Below are positions 16,798 to 25,331 of a stretch of DNA of 64,000 nucleotides, in pieces. How positions within the stretch are numbered: the stretch's first letter is position 1; each line of letters opens with the position of its first letter. Both the position numbers and the translations under genes were made by a program. The notes under the pieces are model-generated. The model ran no database searches. It saw only the letters and a list, made by a program, of their open reading frames with translations, and was not told the origin of the DNA. Source of the stretch: Seohaeicola saemankumensis (GTDB lineage: Bacteria > Pseudomonadota > Alphaproteobacteria > Rhodobacterales > Rhodobacteraceae). The stretch is taken from assembly GCF_020171285.1 (NCBI RefSeq), contig NZ_JAIUZI010000003.1:372001-436000 (forward strand), in the 5' to 3' direction.

Positions 16798-17946
16798 ATG
16801 GCACCCAGTGTCGGCACAGGCTTCTACGACAGCATCACCCCCAGCGCCGATTTTGCCGGGCTGGTCGGCCGCGACCGGTTCACCCCCTTGCCGGACGATT
16901 GGGTGATCGGCACCGCCGACATCGTCGATTCCACCGGCGAGATCGCGCGCGGCCGCTACAAGACGGTCAACATGGTCGGGGCCTCGGTGATTTCGGCCAT
17001 GGTCAACGCGATGGCGGGGCGCGCCTTTCCTTACGTCTTTGGCGGTGATGGCGCCTCCTTTGCCGTGGCCGCCGCCGACATCGGCCAAGCCCGCGCCGCG
17101 CTGGCCGCGATCCGCCGCTGGGCCGACCGCGAATTCGGCATCGAAATGCGCGCCGCCCTGGTGCCGGTCGACCAGATACGCGCCGCCGGTCACGACGTGC
17201 GCGTGGCCCGGTTCGCCGCCTCTGCCGGGGTCGATTACGCGATGTTCTCCGGAGGCGGGTTGTCCTGGGCCGAAGAGCAGATGAAATCGGGCCTTCATAC
17301 GGTTGATCCGGCCCCCGCCGACACCCTGCCCGACCTGACCGGCCTGTCCTGCCGCTGGTCGAACCTGAAACCCGAAAACGGCATCATCCTGTCGATGGTC
17401 GTGGTGCCCGTTCCCGGCACGCCTGGGGGTGCCTTTGCCGATGTCGCCCGCCGGGTCCTGACCCTGGCCCAGGGGCTGGCCCGCGAGGGCCACCCGGTGC
17501 CGCAACAGGGGCCCAGCGTGCGCTACCCGCCCCCGGGCCTGACGCTCGAAGCGCAGGCCACCCATGGCCGCAAACCGCTCTTGCTGCGCAAACTGGAACT
17601 GCTGGCGGGCAACCTGCTGGCCTGGATGTTCTTTCGCACCGGTGTCAGGGCGGGTGACTTCGACCCGGTCCACTATGCTTCCATGGTCAGCGCCAACGCC
17701 GATTTCCGCAAATTCGACGACGGGCTGAAAATGACGCTGGACTGCGACGCCGCCACCCGCGACCGGATTACCGAGGTGCTGGACACGGCCGAAACCCGCG
17801 GGCTGGTCCGCTATGGCCTGTTCGAACAGGACGAGGCGATGGTCACCTGTTTCGTGCCCTCGGTCACCACCGACGACCACGTGCATTTCGTCGATGGCGC
17901 GGCGGGCGGCTACACCCAGGCCGCCGCCCGGATCAAACTGGCCTAG
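16798..17946 (+). CDS. DUF3095 protein (nucleotidyl cyclase-like fold)
   Basis: The 382-residue protein matches the DUF3095 family, whose N-terminal half resembles class III nucleotide cyclases (GTADIVDSTGEIARGRYKTVN and YVFGGDGASFAV match the metal and nucleotide loops). Residues about 280-375 form a second domain with a winged-helix-like end. Whether it makes a cyclic nucleotide is unknown. The start is ATG 16798 (MAPSVGTGF); the frame is open upstream to 16615 but that extension looks non-coding. It diverges from asd and stands alone. Confidence 0.8.
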   Translation: MAPSVGTGFYDSITPSADFAGLVGRDRFTPLPDDWVIGTADIVDSTGEIARGRYKTVNMVGASVISAMVNAMAGRAFPYVFGGDGASFAVAAADIGQARAALAAIRRWADREFGIEMRAALVPVDQIRAAGHDVRVARFAASAGVDYAMFSGGGLSWAEEQMKSGLHTVDPAPADTLPDLTGLSCRWSNLKPENGIILSMVVVPVPGTPGGAFADVARRVLTLAQGLAREGHPVPQQGPSVRYPPPGLTLEAQATHGRKPLLLRKLELLAGNLLAWMFFRTGVRAGDFDPVHYASMVSANADFRKFDDGLKMTLDCDAATRDRITEVLDTAETRGLVRYGLFEQDEAMVTCFVPSVTTDDHVHFVDGAAGGYTQAAARIKLA

Positions 17947-18067
17947 CGTCAGGAGCCGTCAGGTGCGGTCAATGCGGACCTTGGCCGGTGACTTGGCGAA
18001 TTGTTGGTCCGAGGCCAACTTGACCGATGCTGCACAGCGAACACAGAGTCCTTTCTGTGAATAGTTA

Positions 18068-18532
18068 ATGCGACACGAATCGAAGGAGTTTTTTGTGCGC
18101 CTGAAGGAAGCTTTTCCCAATGGACGGTTTGTGGAACCAGCTTCGCGCGAAACAATCCGTCAAACGGAAGCCAAGCTGGGCGTCACTTTACCGGAGGCAT
18201 TGGTGGCCTTGTATCTCGAAACTGATGGTTTCAGAGAGCCGCTGGGAAACGCGAAGTATCTTCTATCACTAGAAAAGGAAGACAAGATTGGCTCACTAAT
18301 TTCGACAACAAGGTTCTGGTGGAACGAATGGCCAGACCTTATGCCAGATGCTCCCGACCTGAGACCCTATGTATTCTTTGGCAGTTCATCCTCTGATGAA
18401 GCGTGGGGAATTCGATGTGAAGCACCGCATAATATTATCGCCTACCATCATAGTATGGGTAGTGAATTCGAGGAAGTTGGCCGGGACATTGTTCAGCTTT
18501 ATCTCGACGACATTCAAACATATGAGGACTAA
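18068..18532 (+). CDS. SMI1/KNR4 (SUKH) family protein, orphan immunity-type gene
   Basis: The 154-residue protein has the SUKH fold signature: an N-terminal helix, then EAKLGVTLPEALVALYLETDG, and a later FFGSSSSDEAWGIR. In bacteria such proteins usually neutralise contact-dependent or secreted nuclease toxins. No toxin gene is adjacent, so this is an orphan. The DNA here is clearly poorer in GC than its neighbours (AT-rich third positions from about 18,060 to 18,540), consistent with horizontal acquisition. It is flanked by gaps of 121 and 187 bases with no recognisable gene. A general regulatory role, as for yeast Smi1, is less likely. Confidence 0.82.
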   Translation: MRHESKEFFVRLKEAFPNGRFVEPASRETIRQTEAKLGVTLPEALVALYLETDGFREPLGNAKYLLSLEKEDKIGSLISTTRFWWNEWPDLMPDAPDLRPYVFFGSSSSDEAWGIRCEAPHNIIAYHHSMGSEFEEVGRDIVQLYLDDIQTYED

Positions 18533-18719
18533 CCTTTTGATTCAGCCAAAAACCTCAGGCTGTAATGCGGGAGATGGTTTGGAACGACCGCCTATTGCGC
18601 CTTAGATTTCGCGGAATCAGACTCTCGCGCAGAAGCATCGAACAACCACTTGTCCGCATTGCAGCCGCTCAACTCTCCCGCCGTGATTGACGCTCCCGGC
18701 CAGGTGACAGGTCCCGATC

Positions 18720-19775
18720 CTACCGCCCGGCCCGCAGCCGCCCGACCACACCGGTGGGAAAGAAGTAGACGCTCAGGATGAATAGCACGCCCAGCCACAA
18801 CAGCCAGCGATCCGCGTTCAGAAGGTCGGGCAGCAGCGGCACGCCCTCGACCAACCCCGCCGCCGCGCCCATCAGGTTCTGCAGATAGTTCTGCGCCACC
18901 ACGAACAGCGTCGCCCCGATCACCGCGCCATACATCGTGCCCATGCCGCCGATCACCACCATCAGCAGGATGTCGATCATGATCTCCATGCTCAGCGTGG
19001 TATCCGGCCCGACATAACGCAGCCAGACGGCATAGAGCGACCCGGCCAGCGCCGCCGCCGCCGCCGACAGGCAGGTCGCCGCCACGCGGTAGTACACCAC
19101 CCGGTAGCCGATCGCCTCGGCGCGAAAATCGTTCTCGCGGATCGCCTGCAACACCCGGCCAAAGGGCGAATTCACCACCCGCAGCATCAGCAGGAACAGC
19201 ACCAGCGCGCCAAAGAAGACAAAGTAATAGGCCAGAAGCTTGCCGTTCAGCTTCACCCCGAACAGCTCGCCGCCGAATTTGAACGCCGGTGTCAGGGCGC
19301 GCGGCGTCTTGAACGTCAGGCCATCCTCGCCCCCCGTCAGCCCCGACATCTGGCTCACCAGAACCGCCACGGCCGAGGCCACCGCCAGCGTGATCATCGC
19401 GAAAAAGATCGCCCGCACCCGCAGGGAAAACAGCCCGATCACCAGCGCCAGAACCGCTGACACCACCGCACCGGACAGCGCGCCGACCACGATCGCGTCG
19501 AACCCGCGCCCCATATGGGTCAGCGCCAGCGCCACGCCATAGGCGCCAACCCCAAAGAACATCGTATGGGCAAAGCTGACGATGCCGCCATACCCTAAGA
19601 GCAGATCATAGCTCGCCACCAGCACGATAAAGATACAGATCCGCGCGGCGGTATCGACGGTGCGCACGCCGGGAAACAGGAAGGGCGCCAGCGCCAGGCA
19701 GACCAGGATCACGCCCAGAATGACGCTCAGAACCACCGACCGCGGCAGGTCATCGGAAAACAGGGATTTGATCAT
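18720..19775 (-). CDS. livM: ABC transporter permease, LivM family
   Basis: The 351-residue inner-membrane protein has about nine to ten hydrophobic segments and LivM-type motifs such as LLGYGGIVSFAHTMFFGVGAY and the cytoplasmic EAA-like loop SPFGRVLQAIRENDFRAEAIGY. It forms the channel with LivH. The ATG at 19775 overlaps the LivH stop by 4 bases (ATGA). A longer open frame exists upstream but is out of phase with LivH coding and is not used. This is the last gene of the transporter set that follows the hpa genes. Confidence 0.93.
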   Translation of the reverse strand: MIKSLFSDDLPRSVVLSVILGVILVCLALAPFLFPGVRTVDTAARICIFIVLVASYDLLLGYGGIVSFAHTMFFGVGAYGVALALTHMGRGFDAIVVGALSGAVVSAVLALVIGLFSLRVRAIFFAMITLAVASAVAVLVSQMSGLTGGEDGLTFKTPRALTPAFKFGGELFGVKLNGKLLAYYFVFFGALVLFLLMLRVVNSPFGRVLQAIRENDFRAEAIGYRVVYYRVAATCLSAAAAALAGSLYAVWLRYVGPDTTLSMEIMIDILLMVVIGGMGTMYGAVIGATLFVVAQNYLQNLMGAAAGLVEGVPLLPDLLNADRWLLWLGVLFILSVYFFPTGVVGRLRAGR

Positions 19776-20803
19776 TTCGCCTTCACCACCGGGATCATGC
19801 CCATCGGGCGCCACATCAGGATCGCCACCATCAGGCCAATGTTGGAAATCAGCGCCGCCTTGGGTTCCAGGAACGCAACATAGTTCTGCATCAGCCCGAC
19901 CAGCAGCGCGCCGATGAAACAGCCCTCGACGCTGCCCAGCCCGCCGATGATGACAACGATGAAAATCAGGATCATCGCCTGGTTGCCCATATGCGCGGTG
20001 ATGACCTCCTGGTAGAGCCCCCACATCACCCCGCCCAGACCGGCCAGCGCCGACCCGGCGATGAAGACGCCGACAAACACCAGCCGCAGCCGGTATCCCA
20101 GCGCCTCGACCATCTCGCCGTTCTGCACGCCGGCGCGCACGATCAGCCCGATCTTGGTGCGCCGCAGAACGTAGCGCATCGCGCCGAACACGATCAGGCC
20201 CACCGCCACCGCCACCAGCCGGTATTTCTCCAGCGCCGCACCGGCAAAGGTGATCGCGCCCTTCAGCGCCTCGGGCCGGTTGATGTAAATCTCCTCCGGG
20301 CCCCACAGCACGATGATCAGCTGTTCGACCACGATCAGCCCGCCCATGGTCACCAGGATCTGTTTCAGGTGATGACCGTAGACCGGCATCACGATCACCT
20401 TCTCGAACGCATAGCCCATCGCGCCCGTGGCGATCATCGCGCCAACCACCGCCACCAACAGCGCCAGCAGGTTCAACATCAGCGACGGCGCCTCGGTCAT
20501 ATGCCCCATCACCAGCAACACCGAGATCCCGACAAAAGCGCCCACCGACACAAACGCGCCATGGCCAAAGTTGATCACGTCCATCAACCCGAACACCAGC
20601 GTCAGCCCCGAGGCCATGATGAAGATCATCATGCCCATCGCCAGCCCGCTCACCGTCAGCGTCAGCCAGCTCGACGTATTGGGAATCGCCATGAACCCCA
20701 GCACACAAAGCACCGGCACCAGCAGCACCGGCATCCACGGCCCGATCCGCTCGGCGAAACTGGCCTGCGCCATCTTCGGCGCATGTTCAGGTGCCGCGGT
20801 CAT
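19772..20803 (-). CDS. livH: ABC transporter permease, LivH family
   Basis: The 343-residue permease shows the LivH hallmark ASGLTLVFGLMDVINFGHGAF and a second-half loop GYRLRLVFVGVFIAGSALAGLGG. A short polar N-terminus (about 20 residues) precedes the first membrane helix, slightly longer than in typical LivH. It pairs with LivM (4-base overlap) and with ATPases LivF and LivG encoded upstream on the same strand. Given the hpa neighbours, the substrate may be an aromatic acid; this is inference. Confidence 0.93.
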   Translation of the reverse strand: MTAAPEHAPKMAQASFAERIGPWMPVLLVPVLCVLGFMAIPNTSSWLTLTVSGLAMGMMIFIMASGLTLVFGLMDVINFGHGAFVSVGAFVGISVLLVMGHMTEAPSLMLNLLALLVAVVGAMIATGAMGYAFEKVIVMPVYGHHLKQILVTMGGLIVVEQLIIVLWGPEEIYINRPEALKGAITFAGAALEKYRLVAVAVGLIVFGAMRYVLRRTKIGLIVRAGVQNGEMVEALGYRLRLVFVGVFIAGSALAGLGGVMWGLYQEVITAHMGNQAMILIFIVVIIGGLGSVEGCFIGALLVGLMQNYVAFLEPKAALISNIGLMVAILMWRPMGMIPVVKAK

Positions 20804-20864
20804 GCCTGCCCCCCTGCTTCTTTGAGATCAAAAATAGCCATGTCCATCCCTTGCCGCCCGCGCC

Positions 20865-21587
20865 TCAGTGGGCCTCCAGGCTCAACCCCATCAACTGCTC
20901 CTGCAGTCCCGCGTCGCGGGCCAGCTGCGCCATCGGCCCCGACCAGATCACCCGGCCGTCATCCATCACGTTGGCGGTGTCCCCCAGCGCCTTCGCCACG
21001 GCAAAGTTCTGCTCCACCAGCAGGATCGACGCGCCCTGCGCCTTCAGCTCGCGCAGCGCCCGCGCCATGGTCGAAATGATCGCCGGCGCCAGCCCCTTGG
21101 TGGGTTCATCAATCAGGTACAGCTTGCGCTCCTCGATCATCGCGCGGGCAATCGACAGCATCTGCTTCTGCCCGCCCGACAGGTTGCCGGCCTCAGACGT
21201 CCAGAACGTCTTCAGCGGCGGAAACGCCCCGAATATCCATTCCAGCCGGCCCGGGTCGATCGGCCCGGAGGCCGCCGCCAGCACCATGTTCTCCTCCACC
21301 GTCAGATCGGCAAAGATGCCCATGTCCTCGGGGACAAACCCGATGCCCGCCCGCGCGATCGCCGGGGTCGGCATCCGGGTGATATCCTGCCCGTCAAACC
21401 GGATGGTGCCCTGCCGCGCGCGCCAGTGACCGATGACCGAGCGCAGCGTCGTGGTCTTGCCGACCCCGTTGCGCCCCAACAGCATGGTGACCTGCCTGCG
21501 CGGCACCTGCAGGTCGACGCCCTGCAGGATGTGATACTGCGCGATGTTGGTGAACACGCCGTCCAGCGTCAGGATCGGATCAGACAT
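20865..21587 (-). CDS. livF: ABC transporter ATP-binding protein, LivF family
   Basis: The 240-residue ATPase has Walker A LLGRNGVGKTTTLRS, signature NLSGGQKQMLSIARA, Walker B KLYLIDEPTKGLAP and the switch His replaced by the usual LVEQN motif. Length and motifs fit LivF. Its start overlaps the livG end by 8 bases with GGAG positioned inside livG, so translation is coupled. A 61-base gap separates it from livH. Confidence 0.94.
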   Translation of the reverse strand: MSDPILTLDGVFTNIAQYHILQGVDLQVPRRQVTMLLGRNGVGKTTTLRSVIGHWRARQGTIRFDGQDITRMPTPAIARAGIGFVPEDMGIFADLTVEENMVLAAASGPIDPGRLEWIFGAFPPLKTFWTSEAGNLSGGQKQMLSIARAMIEERKLYLIDEPTKGLAPAIISTMARALRELKAQGASILLVEQNFAVAKALGDTANVMDDGRVIWSGPMAQLARDAGLQEQLMGLSLEAH

Positions 21588-22344
21588 CGGTCAACTCCTT
21601 ACCCATATAGGCCTCCTGCACCACGTCGCTGGCCATCACCGTGGCGGGGTCGCCATCAGCGGCCAGCGCACCGTTGTGCAGCACGATGATCCGGTCGGCC
21701 AGACGTGCGATCACGTCCATCTTGTGCTCCACCAACAGGATGGTGCGGTCGCTTTGCGCCTTCAGCTCGGCAATCAGGTCCAGCACCACGGGCGCCTCGT
21801 CCACGCTCATCCCTGCCGTCGGTTCGTCGAACATGTACACCGCCGGGTCCAGCGCGATCAGCAGCGCGACCTCCAGCTTGCGCTGGTCGCCGTGGCTCAG
21901 CTCGGACACGGTCTGCCCGGCCTGTTCCAGCAGCCGCACCCGCGCCAGCACCGCTTCGGCGGCCTCGGTCAGTTCGCTGTGGCGGCTGGCCATGGAAAAC
22001 AGGTTGAACCCCTTGCCCGATTTCGACTGCACCACCAGGCGCAGGTTCTCAAGGACGCTGAGGTTGGGAAACAGGTTGGTCAGCTGAAACGCCCGGCCGA
22101 TCCCGGCCCGGGTGCGCTGTGACACCGACATCCCGGCAATGTCCCGGCCGCGCAGCGACACACTACCGCCGGTGGCCGGGATCTGGCCGGAAATCAGGTT
22201 GAAATAGGTTGTCTTGCCGGCGCCGTTGGGGCCGACGATGGCGGTCAGCTCACCGGCATGGAAATCGCAGGTCACCGCGTCAACGGCCACATGGCCGCCA
22301 AAGCGCACGGTCAGATCGCGGGTGCTTAGGATCGGGTCAGTCAT
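21580..22344 (-). CDS. livG: ABC transporter ATP-binding protein, LivG family
   Basis: The 254-residue ATPase has Walker A VGPNGAGKTTYFNL, signature ELSHGDQRKLEVALL (the LivG form of LSGGQ) and Walker B YMFDEPTAGMS. I place the start at ATG 22344 (MTDPILSTRDL); the open frame runs further upstream through a GC-rich hairpin and is not supported. It heads the second half of the transporter cluster and is separated from the binding-protein gene by a 103-base gap with a strong stem-loop. Confidence 0.94.
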   Translation of the reverse strand: MTDPILSTRDLTVRFGGHVAVDAVTCDFHAGELTAIVGPNGAGKTTYFNLISGQIPATGGSVSLRGRDIAGMSVSQRTRAGIGRAFQLTNLFPNLSVLENLRLVVQSKSGKGFNLFSMASRHSELTEAAEAVLARVRLLEQAGQTVSELSHGDQRKLEVALLIALDPAVYMFDEPTAGMSVDEAPVVLDLIAELKAQSDRTILLVEHKMDVIARLADRIIVLHNGALAADGDPATVMASDVVQEAYMGKELTDV

Positions 22345-22405
22345 GTCGGGGGTCCGTCTGCGGGGCCGTATTGGGGGGCCGCGCCGGTCGCGGCGGGCCA
22401 AAGTC

Positions 22406-22435
22406 TCCGGGCGGCAGTCAAGGCCGCCGCCCGGA
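22406..22435 (-). terminator. Intergenic stem-loop between the binding protein and livG
   Basis: TCCGGGCGGC and GCCGCCCGGA pair perfectly over 10 bases around a 10-base loop. It lies 12 bases after the stop of the substrate-binding protein gene. No U tract follows on the minus strand. Such stems often stabilise the upstream message and lower expression of the membrane and ATPase genes relative to the abundant binding protein. Confidence 0.55.
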
Positions 22436-22447
22436 TCCAAACAGGTC

Positions 22448-23626
22448 TTACTGGTTACGCACCGGGATCGGCAGGTCGTCGATGCCCAGCTCGCGCACCA
22501 GCTCCGGGATCGCCCATTCGACGGCGTCGTCGACGCGGATCTTGAAGTGATACATCGACTGCAGCGCCTGATGGTCCTCGGCGCGGAACATCATCTTGCC
22601 CTTGGGCGACATCCACTCCATGCCTTCCATCGCGGCGATCAGCGCCTCGGTATCAGTGTCGCCACCGGTCTTCTTCAGCGCCTCGACCACGGCGATCCCG
22701 GTGGTCATGCCGCCTGCGGTAAAGAAATCGGGCGGGGTGCCGAACCGCTCGTCATGGGTCTTGACCAGCCAGTCGTTCACCTCGTTGTCGGGCAGCTCGT
22801 AGTAGTAATAGATCGCCCCCTCCATGCCGGGGAAATCCTTGTAGCCCTTCAGCGCCGCCAGGATGTTGCCCCCCGTCGCCAGCTCAACGCCGAACCGCGA
22901 CGGGTCCATCGCCTTCAGCTTGCCCAGCGGGTTGCCGCCGCCGGCCCAGAGGATAAACACCTTCTTCTCGCCGTCCAGATCCTTGAGCGCGTTGAACACG
23001 CGTTCGGCGGGCGCGGTGAAATCGGTGGTGTCGGTGGGCGCGTACTCCTCGTGGATCAGCTCGGCCCCGGTCCCTTCCAGCGCCTCGCGGAAGGCGGCGA
23101 TGCCGTCGCGGCCAAAGGCATAGTCCTGCGCCAGCGTCGCGATCTTGACGCCGTCACCCGCCATCGCGATCGCCTGCGCCACCGCGTCCTGCGAGCTGTT
23201 GCGCCCGGTGCGGAAGATATAGCGGTTCCAGTTTTCGCCGGTGATCGAATCCGCGACCGCCGGATGCACGATCAGCACCTTTTCGTATTCCTCGGCCACC
23301 GGCAGCATCGCCAGCGCCACGCCCGAGCTGACCGGGCCAATCGCCAGGTCGACCTCGTCGTCGCCATAGGCCTCTTCCAGCAACGCCTTGCCGTTTTCCG
23401 GCTTCAGCTGGGTGTCCTTTTCGATCACGACGATCTTTTCGCCGTTCACTTCCATGGTGCCGCCGGTGGCATATTCCAGCCCCAGCATCAGCCCGTCGTG
23501 GGACTGTTTCGCATAGGCCTCGAACGGGCCGGTCTTGCCATAGACATGGGCAATGGTGATGTCGGCACAGGCCGACGAGGCCAGTGCCAGCAGTGACACC
23601 GTGCCCGCAACAATCGTGCGTTTCAC
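22448..23626 (-). CDS. Branched-chain-type ABC transporter periplasmic binding protein
   Basis: The 392-residue protein starts at a GTG with GGGAGAGAG upstream and has a Sec signal peptide (MKRTIVAGTVSLLALASSACA). The mature part matches the LivJ/LivK-like family (ITIAHVYGKTGPFEAYAKQ near the N-terminus). Members bind amino acids, amides or aromatic acids. The gene follows hpaI on the same strand after 127 bases, so the ligand may be a hydroxyphenylacetate-type compound. This is inferred from position only. Confidence 0.9.
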   Translation of the reverse strand: MKRTIVAGTVSLLALASSACADITIAHVYGKTGPFEAYAKQSHDGLMLGLEYATGGTMEVNGEKIVVIEKDTQLKPENGKALLEEAYGDDEVDLAIGPVSSGVALAMLPVAEEYEKVLIVHPAVADSITGENWNRYIFRTGRNSSQDAVAQAIAMAGDGVKIATLAQDYAFGRDGIAAFREALEGTGAELIHEEYAPTDTTDFTAPAERVFNALKDLDGEKKVFILWAGGGNPLGKLKAMDPSRFGVELATGGNILAALKGYKDFPGMEGAIYYYYELPDNEVNDWLVKTHDERFGTPPDFFTAGGMTTGIAVVEALKKTGGDTDTEALIAAMEGMEWMSPKGKMMFRAEDHQALQSMYHFKIRVDDAVEWAIPELVRELGIDDLPIPVRNQ

Positions 23627-23753
23627 GTACTCTCTCCCTGATGTTGCGCCATCGGGCGGCGCGATCCTTCCTCGGTACCGTCAGGCTACCGGGGCGGGGG
23701 TCACAGGGTCAATTGCGCACAAATACGTATGTCGCCGGGTCAGCCGCGCGCGG

Positions 23754-24518
23754 TCACTTCCACCGCTGCGCCGTTTCGCGGGCGGCCCGCAACATTGTGA
23801 CCACGTCGATGGCAACGCCGACAAACCGTGCCCCGGCCTCCACGTATTCCGGCACCCGCTCGTCCAGGCACAGGATGCCCGCCGTCTTGCCCGCCGCCTT
23901 GGTGCGGCGCAGCACGTCCAGGATCGTGTCATGAACCTCCGGCACCCGGCTGTCGCCCTTGTGCCCCATGTCGGCGGCCAGATCGGCGGGCCCGATAAAC
24001 ACCCCGTCCAGCCCCTCGACCGCCAGGATGTCATCCAGCGCCTCGACCCCGGCGCGGCTTTCGACCTGCACGTGCAGGCTGATCTGCGCATCCGCCGTAC
24101 CCACGTAATCCGGGACCGACCCGAACCGCGAACAGCGTGTCGCCGCCGCGCCGACGCCCCGGTTCCCGGCCGGCGGATAGGTACAGGCGCGCACCAGCTC
24201 GCGCGCCTGTTCGCCGCTTTCCACCATCGGCACCAGAACGCTCTGCGCGCCGATGTCCAGCACCTGCTTGATGATCCATGTCTCGCCCACCGGCACCCGC
24301 ACGATGGCATGGCTGGGGCTCGCCTCCAGCGCGATCAGCTGATCGCGGATGGTGGGAATGTCGTTGGCCGCATGTTCGCCGTCGATCAGCAGCCAGTCGA
24401 AACCGGCGGTGCCCATCATCTCGGCGGCCGGTCCATTGGCGAGGCTCAGCCAGCTGCCGTAAAGCGGGGTGTCGCTGTCGCGCAGGGCGGTCTTGAACAG
24501 GTTCTCGGGGGCGGCCAT
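23754..24518 (-). CDS. hpaI: HpcH/HpaI aldolase (2,4-dihydroxyhept-2-ene-1,7-dioate aldolase)
   Basis: The 254-residue protein has the class II aldolase signature FDWLLIDGEHAAND, with catalytic His, and metal-site residues in VQVESRAGVEALDDI and VFIGPADLAADMG. The enzyme cleaves the 7-carbon hydroxy-diacid of the homoprotocatechuate pathway to pyruvate and succinate semialdehyde. It starts 12 bases after the hpaH stop. Length matches HpaI. Identification is strengthened by the complete hpa set upstream. Confidence 0.93.
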   Translation of the reverse strand: MAAPENLFKTALRDSDTPLYGSWLSLANGPAAEMMGTAGFDWLLIDGEHAANDIPTIRDQLIALEASPSHAIVRVPVGETWIIKQVLDIGAQSVLVPMVESGEQARELVRACTYPPAGNRGVGAAATRCSRFGSVPDYVGTADAQISLHVQVESRAGVEALDDILAVEGLDGVFIGPADLAADMGHKGDSRVPEVHDTILDVLRRTKAAGKTAGILCLDERVPEYVEAGARFVGVAIDVVTMLRAARETAQRWK

Positions 24519-24530
24519 CGGCAGGCTCCT

Positions 24531-25331
24531 TCAGGCAAATGAAATTGTGACCGAGCCGAACGGCCCGAAGTCAGCGGCGATGTCGGACCCCGGCACCGCC
24601 TCGATAGGTCGAATGAACGAGCCCGACAGGACGATATCCCCGGCCTCGATCGTTTGTCCATAATCGGCCATCCGCCGCGCCAGCCACAGCACGGATGTCA
24701 CTGGATCGTTCAGCACCCCCGCGCCCAGCCCGGTTTCCTCGACTGTGCCGTTGCGGGTGACAATCGCGCCCACCCAGCGCAGGTCGAAATCACCCACCCC
24801 GTGCCGCTCCGCGCCCAGCACCAACCCGGCATTGGCGGCATTGTCGCTGATCGTGTCGGTGATGATCCGCGCCTGCCCGGTCTCTGGATCGGCGCGCAGG
24901 ATGCGCGTGTCGAGGATCTCAAGCGACGGCGCCACATAGTCGGTCGCCGCCAGCACATCGGCCCGGCTGCAATTGGCCCCGGCCAGCGGCGCTTTCATCA
25001 CGAATGCAATCTCGGCCTCGATCCGGGGCTGGATGAACCGGCCTTTCTCCACCTCGCCGCCATTGGCAAACAGCATGTCGTCCAGCAACACGCCGCTGTC
25101 CGGCGTGTCGATCTTCAGCGCGTCCTGCATCGCCCGGCTGGTCAGCCCGATCTTCCAGCCGATGCGCTGGCGCCCCGCCGCCATCCGCCGCGCCACCAGC
25201 GCCTTTTGCACCGCATAGGCATCGTCCATCGTCATGCCCGCATAGCGCAACGACAAAAGCCCGCACTGTTCGCCGGTCAGGTCCGCCTGATACAGCGTCT
25301 CGGCGGCCTCCTCGACTTGCTCAGGCGTCAT
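24531..25331 (-). CDS. hpaH: 2-oxo-hept-4-ene-1,7-dioate hydratase HpaH
   Basis: The 266-residue protein belongs to the hydratase/decarboxylase branch of the FAH fold, with GWKIGLTSRAMQDALKIDTP and the metal-site sequence RIEAEIAFVM (two Glu). In the pathway it adds water to the oxo-heptene-dioate formed by HpaG and supplies the HpaI substrate. The ATG overlaps the stop of the preceding FAH-family gene by 4 bases. Length and order fit HpaH. Confidence 0.92.
   Translation of the reverse strand: MTPEQVEEAAETLYQADLTGEQCGLLSLRYAGMTMDDAYAVQKALVARRMAAGRQRIGWKIGLTSRAMQDALKIDTPDSGVLLDDMLFANGGEVEKGRFIQPRIEAEIAFVMKAPLAGANCSRADVLAATDYVAPSLEILDTRILRADPETGQARIITDTISDNAANAGLVLGAERHGVGDFDLRWVGAIVTRNGTVEETGLGAGVLNDPVTSVLWLARRMADYGQTIEAGDIVLSGSFIRPIEAVPGSDIAADFGPFGSVTISFA

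Noticed and set aside
18592..18798. 68-codon minus-strand frame next to livM
   Set aside because: It overlaps the end of livM in another frame; the remaining part in the 187-base gap shows no family or start signal.
19776..20738. Upstream extension of the livM frame
   Set aside because: It runs inside livH in a different frame; the ATGA overlap at 19772-19775 gives a normal livM start.
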